Shown: positions 1 through 5,618 of the stretch, piece by piece
Layout of the letters: the number at the start of each line of letters is the position of its first letter
How positions within the stretch are numbered: position 1 is the stretch's first letter
NCBI GenBank assembly: GCA_025463615.1
Contig: JAODAU010000251.1
Location: 1-7,716, forward strand
Direction of reading: 5' to 3'
Source of the DNA: Microbacteriaceae bacterium
GTDB lineage: Bacteria > Actinomycetota > Actinomycetes > Actinomycetales > Microbacteriaceae
Length of the DNA: 7,716 bases
Position numbers and translations under genes: made by a program
Notes under the pieces: generated by a model
What the model saw: only the letters and a program-made list of their open reading frames with translations
Told to the model about the DNA's origin: nothing
Database searches by the model: none

Positions 1-504
1 CCGGCCGCCGGTATCCTCGGCTGGCTGATCGTCGAGCGCTTCAAGGACGGCAAGCCCACGTCGATCGGTGCCGCGTCCGGCGCCGTCGCGGGTCTCGTCG
101 CGATCACCCCGGCCTGTAACATCCTGACCCCGGGCTGGGCCATCGTGCTCGGCATCCTGGTGGGTGTGGTCTGCGCCTTCGCGATCGACCTCAAGTACAA
201 GCTGGGCTTCGACGACTCGCTCGATGTCGTGGGCATCCACCTCGTCGGCGGTCTCATCGGAACGCTGTACATCGGCTTCTTCGGCACCGGCATCGGCCTG
301 GTCGACAGCGGCAGCTTCAAGCAGCTGGGTGCGCAGTTCGTCGGCGCGGTCGGCGTGATGATCTACTCCTTCGTCCTGGCCTTCGCCATCGGCTGGATCA
401 TCCAGAAGACGATCGGATTCCGCATCACCAACGAGGACGAGGTCGCCGGCGTCGACACCGTCGTGCACGGCGAGGTCGGTTACGAGCTCGAGACCTCCTC
501 GTAG
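1..504 (+). CDS. amt: Ammonium transporter Amt, C-terminal part (5' end outside window)
   Basis: Frame 1 is open from the first base to TAG at 502-504, giving 167 residues of an Amt/MEP/Rh channel that moves ammonium across the cytoplasmic membrane. Visible family landmarks are WLIVERFKDGKPTSIGAASG, the AGLVAITPA segment, and DDSLDVVGIHLVGG. The His codon at 238-240 in the last motif corresponds to the second pore histidine (H318 in E. coli AmtB). The C-terminal cytosolic tail, with ITNEDEVAGVDTVVHGE, is the conserved tail that couples the three subunits and contacts PII proteins in studied members. About four membrane segments fall in the window. The N-terminal part, including the first pore histidine, lies upstream. 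Many actinobacteria carry glnB (PII) after amt; here the next gene is instead a degenerate Amt-like protein, separated by a strong hairpin. Identification is secure from the motifs. Confidence 0.95.
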   Translation, partial: PAAGILGWLIVERFKDGKPTSIGAASGAVAGLVAITPACNILTPGWAIVLGILVGVVCAFAIDLKYKLGFDDSLDVVGIHLVGGLIGTLYIGFFGTGIGLVDSGSFKQLGAQFVGAVGVMIYSFVLAFAIGWIIQKTIGFRITNEDEVAGVDTVVHGEVGYELETSS

Positions 505-526
505 GTCGAACGACACAGCAATCGAG

Positions 527-558
527 ATGGGGTGTCGTCCTTCGGGACGGCACCCCAT
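527..558 (+). terminator. 14-bp hairpin with UUCG tetraloop after amt
   Basis: Bases 527-540 pair with 545-558 around a TTCG loop (541-544). All 14 pairs form, one of them G-U, and the closing pair makes the C(UUCG)G tetraloop, which is exceptionally stable in RNA. It starts 22 nt after the amt stop and ends 21 nt before the next start codon. No T-tract follows, so it is either a U-less actinobacterial-type terminator or a processing/attenuation element that lowers expression of the downstream Amt-like gene. The longest open frame for that gene would begin with a GTG inside the hairpin, which argues against that start. Confidence 0.7.
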
Positions 559-569
559 ATCGTTGTGCC

Positions 570-575
570 GGGAGG
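570..575 (+). promoter_or_regulatory. Shine-Dalgarno GGGAGG for Amt-like gene
   Basis: GGGAGG lies 4 nt before ATG 580. Spacing is short but the match is good. It supports ATG 580 over the in-frame GTGs at 532 (inside the hairpin) and 565. Confidence 0.55.
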
Positions 576-579
576 CCCG

Positions 580-1584
580 ATGACCGCACTGCTCTCCGCG
601 CTGGCGACCGTCGGCGTGGCCGCCGTCACCGTCGGCGTCGCGCTGCTGTCGCGCGCACTCGGCGGAGCGCCCGTACTGCGGGCCCTGCTGGTCGCCCTGC
701 CCGCGCCGGCGGTCGCGCTGGCCGCCTGGGCGCTGCACCTCACCACTATCGCGGCGCCCTTCGCCGCGCCGATCGCCGCGCTGGCCTGGCTGTTCGCGGT
801 GCTGGCCGCGGTGGCCCGCCCGGATGACGCTGCCGCGGCCCGCGCGATCGTCGCCGCCGTGCTCACCGCCGCCGTCTTCCTGCCCGTCGCCAGCGTCGTG
901 CTCTCGATCGATTACGACCCGTTCGGCACCGGGATCGGCTTCATCGACCTCGGCTGGGCGCTGCCCGCGCTCGTCGCGGGCGGTGCCGCCGGCATTGCGG
1001 GCGGGGTTGCGGGGAGGAGGGTCTCCGCGGCCTCGATGGGGTGGCGGGAGGTGGCGCTGCCCCTCGTGCTGCTGTGGGCGGGCGGCGTGCTGTGGCTGTA
1101 CGGGATCTCGTTGGAGCCGGGGGAGGGGGCGGCATCCGTTGTCCTGAACGCCGTGCTCATGCCGCTGATCGGGTGCGCGTTCTGGGCGATCGTCGAGCGG
1201 GCGCGGCGGCGCACGAACACGCCGGCCGGCCTGGCGCTCGGGCTGCTGGCGGGACTGGCCGCCGCCGCCCCGGCTGCGGGCAACGTCATTCCACTGCTCG
1301 GCGGAGTGATCGCCGCGGTGGCCGGCGGGGTGGGCGCCCTGCTGCCGTGGCGTCGGCGGATGTCGGGGCCGGCCAGGATCGCCGTGACCGTGCTCGGCGG
1401 GGCCGGCATCAGCATCGTGCTGCTCGGGGCGCTCGGGCGCGACGTCGCCTTCATCTACACCGGCCAGCCCGAGGTGCTGTTCACGCAGGTGACGAGCCTG
1501 CTGCTCGCCGCGGTCGGCGGGTTCGCGGTGGGTCTGGTGGCGTGGCTCGTGGCCGGCGCGGTCAGCCGACGGCGCGCACCATGA
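580..1584 (+). CDS. Degenerate Amt-like membrane protein lacking the pore histidines
   Basis: A 334-residue, very hydrophobic Ala/Gly/Leu/Val-rich protein with roughly 9-10 membrane segments. By eye it aligns with the ammonium transporter just upstream. Residues 202-234 (WAIVERARRR, then LLAGLAAAAPAAG) match WLIVERFKDG and AVAGLVAITPACN. Residues 165-176 (LWAGGVLWLYGI) resemble the Amt LWFGWFGFN segment. VFLPVASVVL at 99-108 resembles the Amt YFPVAHWVW helix. The transport machinery is gone. L131 sits where the first pore His should be (8 residues after D123), V271 where the second should be, and DDSLD is replaced by SGPAR. The whole protein has one His (H53). It is also shorter than usual Amts (about 400-450 aa) and has no conserved C-tail. 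It may be a pseudo-transporter that modulates Amt, or a repurposed channel. The Amt relation is my inference from motif alignment. The 3' end overlaps the convergent hydrolase gene by 23 bp. Confidence 0.8.
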   Translation: MTALLSALATVGVAAVTVGVALLSRALGGAPVLRALLVALPAPAVALAAWALHLTTIAAPFAAPIAALAWLFAVLAAVARPDDAAAARAIVAAVLTAAVFLPVASVVLSIDYDPFGTGIGFIDLGWALPALVAGGAAGIAGGVAGRRVSAASMGWREVALPLVLLWAGGVLWLYGISLEPGEGAASVVLNAVLMPLIGCAFWAIVERARRRTNTPAGLALGLLAGLAAAAPAAGNVIPLLGGVIAAVAGGVGALLPWRRRMSGPARIAVTVLGGAGISIVLLGALGRDVAFIYTGQPEVLFTQVTSLLLAAVGGFAVGLVAWLVAGAVSRRRAP

Positions 1585-2452
1585 TCTCGCGCGCGACCCC
1601 GGCCTCGGGGATCGGCAGCAGCGGGTAGTTGTGGATCATGCCCTCGACCTCGTGGAAGTCGAGAGACAGCCCCGCGGTCACCGCCAGCGTGCGCAGCCGG
1701 TGGGCGTCGGCGTTCAGGATGTCGCGGGTTCCCGTGAACACGGTCACGGGCGCGAGGCCCTCGAGCGAGCCGTAGATCGGGCTCACGAGCGGATCGGCGT
1801 CCGCCAACGCGCCGCGGTAGAGGTCTCCCGCCGCCCTCGACCCGGGCACCGCGAGCCACGGGTCGCGCGGCGCGATCTCGGCCAGGCGCGGGTCGCTGCA
1901 GCTCACGTCGAGCCACGGTGCGATGAGGATGGTGGCGTGCGCAGACGGGATGCCGCGGTCTCTCAGCACCTGCGCCACGGCCAGCGCCATGCCACCGCCC
2001 GCCGAGTCGCCGAAGATGCTGACGTTGGCCGCGCCGAACTCGTCAATGAGCGCCGCCGCGAGGTCCGCCGCCTTCGGCACCATCGTGTCCGCGGTCTCGG
2101 CCGGCGCCAGCGGAAGGATAGGCACGGTGAAGGTGATGCCGCCGCGGTCGGCGAGGTCGGCGATCATCGTCCAGTGCTGGGGCGCGATCTCGTAGACGTA
2201 CGAGCCGCCGTGGAGGTACAGGGCGTGACGGGTCGAGGCACCGCGGGGTGCGACCGTGTAGACCTGCCAGCCGGCGACCGTGCGGGAGGTGACATCCGCG
2301 CGCCGGGTCACGGCCGACGGGGGAGTGCTCGACACGGGGTTCCTTCGCAGGCGCGCGACGTGCGCGAGCGTGCGGTCGGCGCTGCTGAAGCGTCGCTTAC
2401 CGCCCCGCAGCGTGATCGCCAGCGGCATGAGCCGCGCGGCAAGACTGGTCAT
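1562..2452 (-). CDS. Alpha/beta hydrolase, hormone-sensitive-lipase (family IV) esterase
   Basis: A 296-residue predicted cytoplasmic carboxylesterase/lipase-type hydrolase that would cleave ester bonds of small acyl esters; the substrate is unknown. The family IV signatures are clear. The oxyanion-hole motif HGGSY is at 81-85 and the nucleophile elbow GDSAGG at 148-153 with Ser150. The acid is probably Asp244 in GTRD and the base His274 in GMIHNYP. All three triad residues are present, so it should be active. Length fits the family (about 300 aa). I chose ATG 2452 because the family homology begins just after it and AGGA lies about 8 nt upstream; the frame stays open to 3358 but runs through the GAP gene on the other strand and is not coding there. 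No signal peptide is evident. It is transcribed divergently from the GAP-family gene and converges with the Amt-like gene, sharing 23 bp. Confidence 0.92.
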   Translation of the reverse strand: MTSLAARLMPLAITLRGGKRRFSSADRTLAHVARLRRNPVSSTPPSAVTRRADVTSRTVAGWQVYTVAPRGASTRHALYLHGGSYVYEIAPQHWTMIADLADRGGITFTVPILPLAPAETADTMVPKAADLAAALIDEFGAANVSIFGDSAGGGMALAVAQVLRDRGIPSAHATILIAPWLDVSCSDPRLAEIAPRDPWLAVPGSRAAGDLYRGALADADPLVSPIYGSLEGLAPVTVFTGTRDILNADAHRLRTLAVTAGLSLDFHEVEGMIHNYPLLPIPEAGVAREIMVRAVG

Positions 2453-2584
2453 CGCGTCATCCTGATCCCGGTGTCGACACCGCTCGCGGCGCCACGCCGA
2501 CGCCGTCCACCCGTGGTTCGGAGCCACGCGCTCACCCGCTCGGGGTGACCGTGCCGACACCCACGCGCTGGCACACTCGCTGCC
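2453..2584. promoter_or_regulatory. Divergent intergenic region, hydrolase / GAP-family gene
   Basis: This 132-bp gap must hold promoters for both directions. It contains an inverted repeat, TCACCC (2532-2537) and GGGTGA (2543-2548) with a 5-nt spacer, about 37 nt before the GAP start codon. This is a candidate operator. A CGGGGTGA word from it recurs in the other divergent gap at 5559-5566. The GC content makes chance matches plausible. Confidence 0.3.
2572..2577 (+). promoter_or_regulatory. Candidate -10 box for leaderless GAP-family transcript
   Basis: CACACT lies 7 nt before ATG 2585, at the distance expected for a -10 element whose transcript starts at the A of the start codon. It keeps the central A and final T of TANNNT but not the first T. 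No Shine-Dalgarno precedes this start (CACTCGCTGCC), which is the main support. Confidence 0.3.
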
Positions 2585-3253
2585 ATGGTCCAGACGGTAG
2601 GTCAGCTCCTGCCGCTCGCGGTCTGCATCGCGCTCAGCACGGTGCCGATCGTCGTCACCATCACCCTGCTGCTCGGGCCCCGGTCGCGAGGGTCGTCGCT
2701 CGGCTTCCTGCTTGGGTGGGTGATCGGGATGTTCCTGGTCGTCACCGTGCTCTACCTGCTTGCCACCGCGCTCCCCGGCACCACCCTCCCCAGCTACCGG
2801 CCGCTGGTCGGCTGGGTGGAGATCGTGGTCGGACTCGCGCTGATCGCGTACGGTGTCACCTCGTTCATCCGGCGCCCGAAGCAGCGCCCGGAGGCGGAAC
2901 TGCCCCGCTGGATCAGCGCGATCGGCACGGTGCGTCCGATCACCGCGTTCGGCCTCGCGCTCGTGCTCTGCCTGCGGCCGAAGGCCCTGCTGATCTCGAT
3001 CGCCGCATCGCTGGTGGTCGCGGGAAGCTCGCTCGGGTTCACCGCGTCGCTCATCGTCTTCGCCATCTTCGTGGGAATCGGTGCGGCGACCGTGCTCGTG
3101 CCGGTCGTCATCTCGCTCGCCCGCCCCAACGCGATGAAGCGGCCGCTCGAGAGCGCACAGGCCTGGATCAGCCGCAACAGCCGCACGGTGACCACCGTGG
3201 CCGTGCTCATCGTGGGCACCGTGATCGTCGGGCACGGCATGACCGAGCTGTAG
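2585..3253 (+). CDS. GAP/Sap-family (LysE-like) six-helix membrane protein
   Basis: A 222-residue integral membrane protein of the GAP family (Pfam Sap, sulfolipid-1-addressing protein), a branch of the LysE transporter superfamily. Mycobacterial members assist export of glycopeptidolipid or sulfolipid; the substrate here is unknown. The N-terminal helix (about 7-30) carries the family-like ALSTVPIVVTITLLLGPRSR. Further helices lie near 37-62, 73-95, 117-145, 151-179 and 201-219. The family landmark usually written NPKNLL is RPKALLISIAAS at 131-142. A short cytosolic loop (96-116) separates the two three-helix halves. Length is typical. The start at 2585 has no Shine-Dalgarno and may be leaderless. 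The next gene is 104 bp downstream on the same strand. A second family member lies at the right edge of the window. Confidence 0.85.
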   Translation: MVQTVGQLLPLAVCIALSTVPIVVTITLLLGPRSRGSSLGFLLGWVIGMFLVVTVLYLLATALPGTTLPSYRPLVGWVEIVVGLALIAYGVTSFIRRPKQRPEAELPRWISAIGTVRPITAFGLALVLCLRPKALLISIAASLVVAGSSLGFTASLIVFAIFVGIGAATVLVPVVISLARPNAMKRPLESAQAWISRNSRTVTTVAVLIVGTVIVGHGMTEL

Positions 3254-3342
3254 GCACTCACCCGAAAGTGTTGAGGCCGTGACCGCTGGCCGCTCATTAC
3301 CGTGTGACTGCGCCGGCGGGAACGGTCCGGCCGACACGGATC

Positions 3343-3350
3343 GAGGGAGA
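3343..3350 (+). promoter_or_regulatory. Shine-Dalgarno for first PLDc_N-SHOCT gene
   Basis: GAGGGAGA lies 7 nt before ATG 3358. It fixes that start against the upstream in-frame GTG at 3304, whose 18 extra residues lie outside the PLDc_N homology. Confidence 0.7.
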
Positions 3351-3357
3351 CATCGCA

Positions 3358-3738
3358 ATGTGGAGCAACTTCTGGGACATCGTCTGGTTCTTCTTCTGGA
3401 CGTTCGCCTTCATCGCCTACCTCATGGCGCTGTTCTCGATCGTGAGCGACCTGTTCCGTGACCACACGCTCAACGGCTGGTTCAAGGCGATCTGGATCAT
3501 CTTCCTGATCTTCGTGCCGTTCCTCACGGCCTTGGTCTACCTGATCGCCCGCGGCAAGGGCATGGCCGAGCGCAGCCGCCGCAGTGCCGAGCAAGCGGAG
3601 GATGCCGCCAAGGCCTACATCCGCACCACCGCGGGCACGAGCCCGGCCGAGGAGATCTCGAAGGCGAAGGCGCTCCTGGATTCGGGAACGATCACGCAGG
3701 CCGAGTTCGACGCGCTCAAGGCGCGGGCGCTGGCGTAG
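3358..3738 (+). CDS. PLDc_N and SHOCT domain membrane protein, copy 1
   Basis: A 126-residue protein with two helices in the first 65 residues. They form a PLDc_N module, the membrane anchor found at the N-terminus of cardiolipin synthases, recognised by DLFRDHTLNGWFKAIWIIF and VYLIARGKGMAERS. No phospholipase D catalytic domain (HKD motif) follows, so it cannot itself be a synthase. A charged Ala-rich linker (about 73-95) leads to a C-terminal SHOCT domain, with ISKAKALLDSGTITQAEFDALK, a short helical module often found at the end of bacterial membrane or stress proteins. Its biochemical role is unknown. A clear Shine-Dalgarno precedes it. A weak promoter may lie in the 104-bp gap upstream (TTGAGG at 3271, TACCGT at 3298; the spacing is too long to be convincing). 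It is followed 9 bp later by a duplicate, so the two are almost certainly co-transcribed. Confidence 0.9.
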   Translation: MWSNFWDIVWFFFWTFAFIAYLMALFSIVSDLFRDHTLNGWFKAIWIIFLIFVPFLTALVYLIARGKGMAERSRRSAEQAEDAAKAYIRTTAGTSPAEEISKAKALLDSGTITQAEFDALKARALA

Positions 3739-3961
3739 GGGCCCGCCATGACGTTCTGGTCGTTCTTCTGGTACTTCATCTCGATCTTCGCGTTCATCGC
3801 GTACCTCTTCGCGCTGTTCTCGGTGATCATCGACCTCTTCCGGGACCATAAGCTCAACGGCTGGTTCAAGGCGATCTGGGTCATCTTCCTGATCTTCGTG
3901 CCCTTCCTCACCGTGCTGGTGTACCTCATCGCACGTGGACGCGGGATGGCGGAGCGCAGCC
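3400..3961 (+). repeat. Tandem gene duplication, PLDc_N halves
   Basis: The two neighbouring genes repeat at an offset of 384 nt. A 28-nt identical block (3468-3495 and 3852-3879) is followed after one mismatch by a 22-nt identical block (3497-3518 and 3881-3902). At protein level, 50 of 58 residues match from FAFIAYL to GMAERS. The linkers show almost no similarity. Confidence 0.9.
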
Positions 3962-4131
3962 AGCGCGGCCGTGCGCCGGTCGGCACGCAGGACTCGGACT
4001 ACCCGGCTTCGCGACCGTCCGCGAACCCCGCTGCGGACATCGCGGCCGCCAAGGACCTCATGGACCGCGGGATCATCACCTCCGGCGAGTTCGACGCCCT
4101 CAAGAACAAGGCGCTCGGCGGCAAATTCTGA
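3748..4131 (+). CDS. PLDc_N and SHOCT domain membrane protein, copy 2
   Basis: A 127-residue paralogue of the preceding gene with the same layout. Two membrane helices in residues 1-63 form the PLDc_N module (DLFRDHKLNGWFKAIWVIF, VYLIARGRGMAERS). A Pro/Ser/Asp-containing linker follows (about 71-93). The C-terminal SHOCT domain has IAAAKDLMDRGIITSGEFDALK and ends in GGKF. It starts 9 nt after the stop of copy 1, with only a weak purine stretch (TAGGGG) upstream, so translational coupling is likely. The linker, rich in Ser, Thr and Pro, shares almost nothing with that of copy 1, so the two proteins may have different partners or spacing needs while keeping the membrane part. A hetero-oligomer is possible but unproven. 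The gene ends 6 bp before the convergent stop of the next gene, leaving no room for a terminator. Confidence 0.88.
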   Translation: MTFWSFFWYFISIFAFIAYLFALFSVIIDLFRDHKLNGWFKAIWVIFLIFVPFLTVLVYLIARGRGMAERSQRGRAPVGTQDSDYPASRPSANPAADIAAAKDLMDRGIITSGEFDALKNKALGGKF

Positions 4132-4137
4132 CCTCGG

Positions 4138-5481
4138 CTACGCCTCCTCGACGACGACCACGGTCACGTCGGGTTCCGGCCGCTGGAACAGCGCGTAGAG
4201 CAGCGCGACCACCGCTACGACCAGTGCGACCACACCCACCGTGGTCGGCGTGAGCGGTCGCGAGAACAGCAGGATGACGGCCACGACCACCGCGATCGCG
4301 CCCCAGACCGCGTAACGGATGCGGTACAGCGCGGAACCCACCGTGCGGTTCGCGATGCCGTGGCGGTCGAGGAAACGGTGGGTGCGCGCCATCCCGTGCC
4401 CCCAGACCGAGCGGATGGCGACGGCCTGCCGCGATCGCCCGGCCAGGAACCCGATCGCGGCCGCCGTGAGCCCCACCAGCACGAGCGCGAGGCCGGCGGC
4501 CCGCACCTCGGTCGTGAGGGTGTCGAACAGCGTGTTGGTCACGTCCTTCGAGATTCCTCGCGACGCGACCGACGAGCCCGCGATGAACCGCACGACGATG
4601 AGCGCCACCAGAAGCAGCGCAGTGGCGACGACGACACCGAGGCCCGCGCCGACCGTCGCCCTCGGCCGATTGCGCGCAATCACCACCCCGAGGACGAGAA
4701 GCACGAGCCCGATCCAGGGCAGCACGGCGGAGAGCCCGACCAGCAGCTGGTACGCGGCGCGCACCTGGCCGATGTGGGAGACCGTCGCGACGACGATCGT
4801 CCTGTCCACGACCGGGATCCGGCTCGCCAGCGGGAAGTTCGCCTTCTCGAGCTGGGTCTTGACCGCGGTGATGATCGGCGCCAGCTGGATGCCGACCTTG
4901 CCGTCGTCCCCGACGACGAGTGCGGTGGAGGTGTCGTTCGTGAGAATGGCGTCGAGCTGCGTGTGGCTGAGCCGCAGCGCTTTGTCCCACACCGTCTGGA
5001 ACTGCTTCGACTCGATGAAGTCGTCCACGGACGTGTTCAGGAGGTTGCGGATGCCGTCGGCGGCTGCCGGGGCCAGCCCCTTGACCGCGTTCGCGACGGC
5101 CGGCCGCCGCGCCAGGCTGGCCAGCCCGTCGAACGCGTCGTTGGTGTACCCGTCGATGTCGACGCGGTTCTCGATCGCCGTCACGACGGCCGTGCCGATG
5201 GCGGCGCGCACCTCGGGATCGTGCGACAGCGGCGCGAGGCTCGCCACGAAGCGGTCCGTGTCGCTCACCTCGGTCGCCGCCCACGACGCGACCAGCGCGA
5301 GCGGTGCGAGCAGGGCGCCGATCGTGATGAAGACGACCGCGATGATCGTGCGCCAGACGCCCCGGCCGCGGGAGGGCCGCGACGTCACCGTTGCATCGCC
5401 GATCTCCCGCTTCAGCCGCTCGTTCTCCTCCTTCAGCGCCGCGAGTTCGCGCGCGAGCGCCGCGTTCGAGCTGGTTGCCAT
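4138..5481 (-). CDS. Actinobacterial polytopic membrane protein with N-terminal leucine zipper, function unknown
   Basis: A 447-residue protein. Residues 8-28 form a short coiled coil with L9, L13, L16, N20, L23 and I27 at perfect a/d positions; the Asn at a core a position resembles GCN4. A membrane helix at about 45-67 follows. An extracytoplasmic helical domain (about 68-240) includes DTDRFVASLAPLSHDPEVR at 74-92, FQTVWDKALRLSHTQL at 161-176 and RAAYQLL at 241-247. Further helices lie near 248-269, 278-300, 327-347, 389-407 and 412-431, then a short acidic tail. From memory these motifs mark a widespread uncharacterised actinobacterial membrane family with no assigned activity; I do not recognise a catalytic site. 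ATG 5481 is chosen because GGGAGG lies 8 nt upstream; an in-frame start 26 codons earlier adds Arg/Pro-rich sequence without family character. It diverges from the VOC gene. Confidence 0.85.
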   Translation of the reverse strand: MATSSNAALARELAALKEENERLKREIGDATVTSRPSRGRGVWRTIIAVVFITIGALLAPLALVASWAATEVSDTDRFVASLAPLSHDPEVRAAIGTAVVTAIENRVDIDGYTNDAFDGLASLARRPAVANAVKGLAPAAADGIRNLLNTSVDDFIESKQFQTVWDKALRLSHTQLDAILTNDTSTALVVGDDGKVGIQLAPIITAVKTQLEKANFPLASRIPVVDRTIVVATVSHIGQVRAAYQLLVGLSAVLPWIGLVLLVLGVVIARNRPRATVGAGLGVVVATALLLVALIVVRFIAGSSVASRGISKDVTNTLFDTLTTEVRAAGLALVLVGLTAAAIGFLAGRSRQAVAIRSVWGHGMARTHRFLDRHGIANRTVGSALYRIRYAVWGAIAVVVAVILLFSRPLTPTTVGVVALVVAVVALLYALFQRPEPDVTVVVVEEA

Positions 5482-5489
5482 GTCCGGTG

Positions 5490-5495
5490 CCTCCC
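5490..5495 (-). promoter_or_regulatory. Shine-Dalgarno GGGAGG for the 447-aa membrane protein
   Basis: On the minus strand, GGGAGG sits 8 nt before ATG 5481. It decides the start in favour of the 447-residue form. Confidence 0.7.
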
Positions 5496-5583
5496 GATCG
5501 CGCCATCCGGCGCTGAGGCTATCGTGGGGCGCTCGGGGGTCACCGCCCCTCGCCCGCACGGGGTGAGCGGGCGTACGCGACCC

Positions 5584-5611
5584 TTGCGCGGTATCCGCAA
5601 CTCCCTACGCT
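5584..5611 (+). promoter_or_regulatory. Candidate leaderless promoter of VOC gene
   Basis: TTGCGC (5584-5589), a 16-nt spacer and TACGCT (5606-5611) form a plausible sigma-70-type promoter. TACGCT fits TANNNT and ends 7 nt before ATG 5619, placing the expected transcription start at or next to the start codon. No Shine-Dalgarno is present in CTACGCTGGACCAC. Confidence 0.5.
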
Positions 5612-5618
5612 GGACCAC

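Larger units (their letters stand above)
5482..5618. promoter_or_regulatory. Divergent intergenic region with inverted repeat
   Basis: This 137-bp gap lies between the leucine-zipper membrane protein and the VOC gene. TCACC (5540-5544) and GGTGA (5562-5566) form an inverted pair within a very GC-rich stretch, and CCCC (5546-5549) can pair with GGGG (5560-5563). It resembles the repeat in the gap at 2453-2584, but is loosely spaced. Confidence 0.25.

Noticed and set aside
532..579. GTG 532 as start of the Amt-like gene
   Set aside because: It lies inside the hairpin, has no Shine-Dalgarno, and the added 16 residues are not Amt-like; ATG 580 has GGGAGG.
3251..3275. Possible terminator after the GAP gene (CACT..AGTG)
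   Set aside because: The stem is only 4 bp with an 8-nt loop and no T-tract.
2453..3358. N-terminal extension of the hydrolase frame to 598 aa on the minus strand
   Set aside because: The extra 302 residues are Arg/Asp/His-rich shadow sequence antisense to the GAP gene; hydrolase homology begins after ATG 2452.
2794..3849. 351-aa minus-strand open frame
   Set aside because: It is antisense to the GAP and PLDc_N genes, with highly charged repetitive composition typical of shadow frames.
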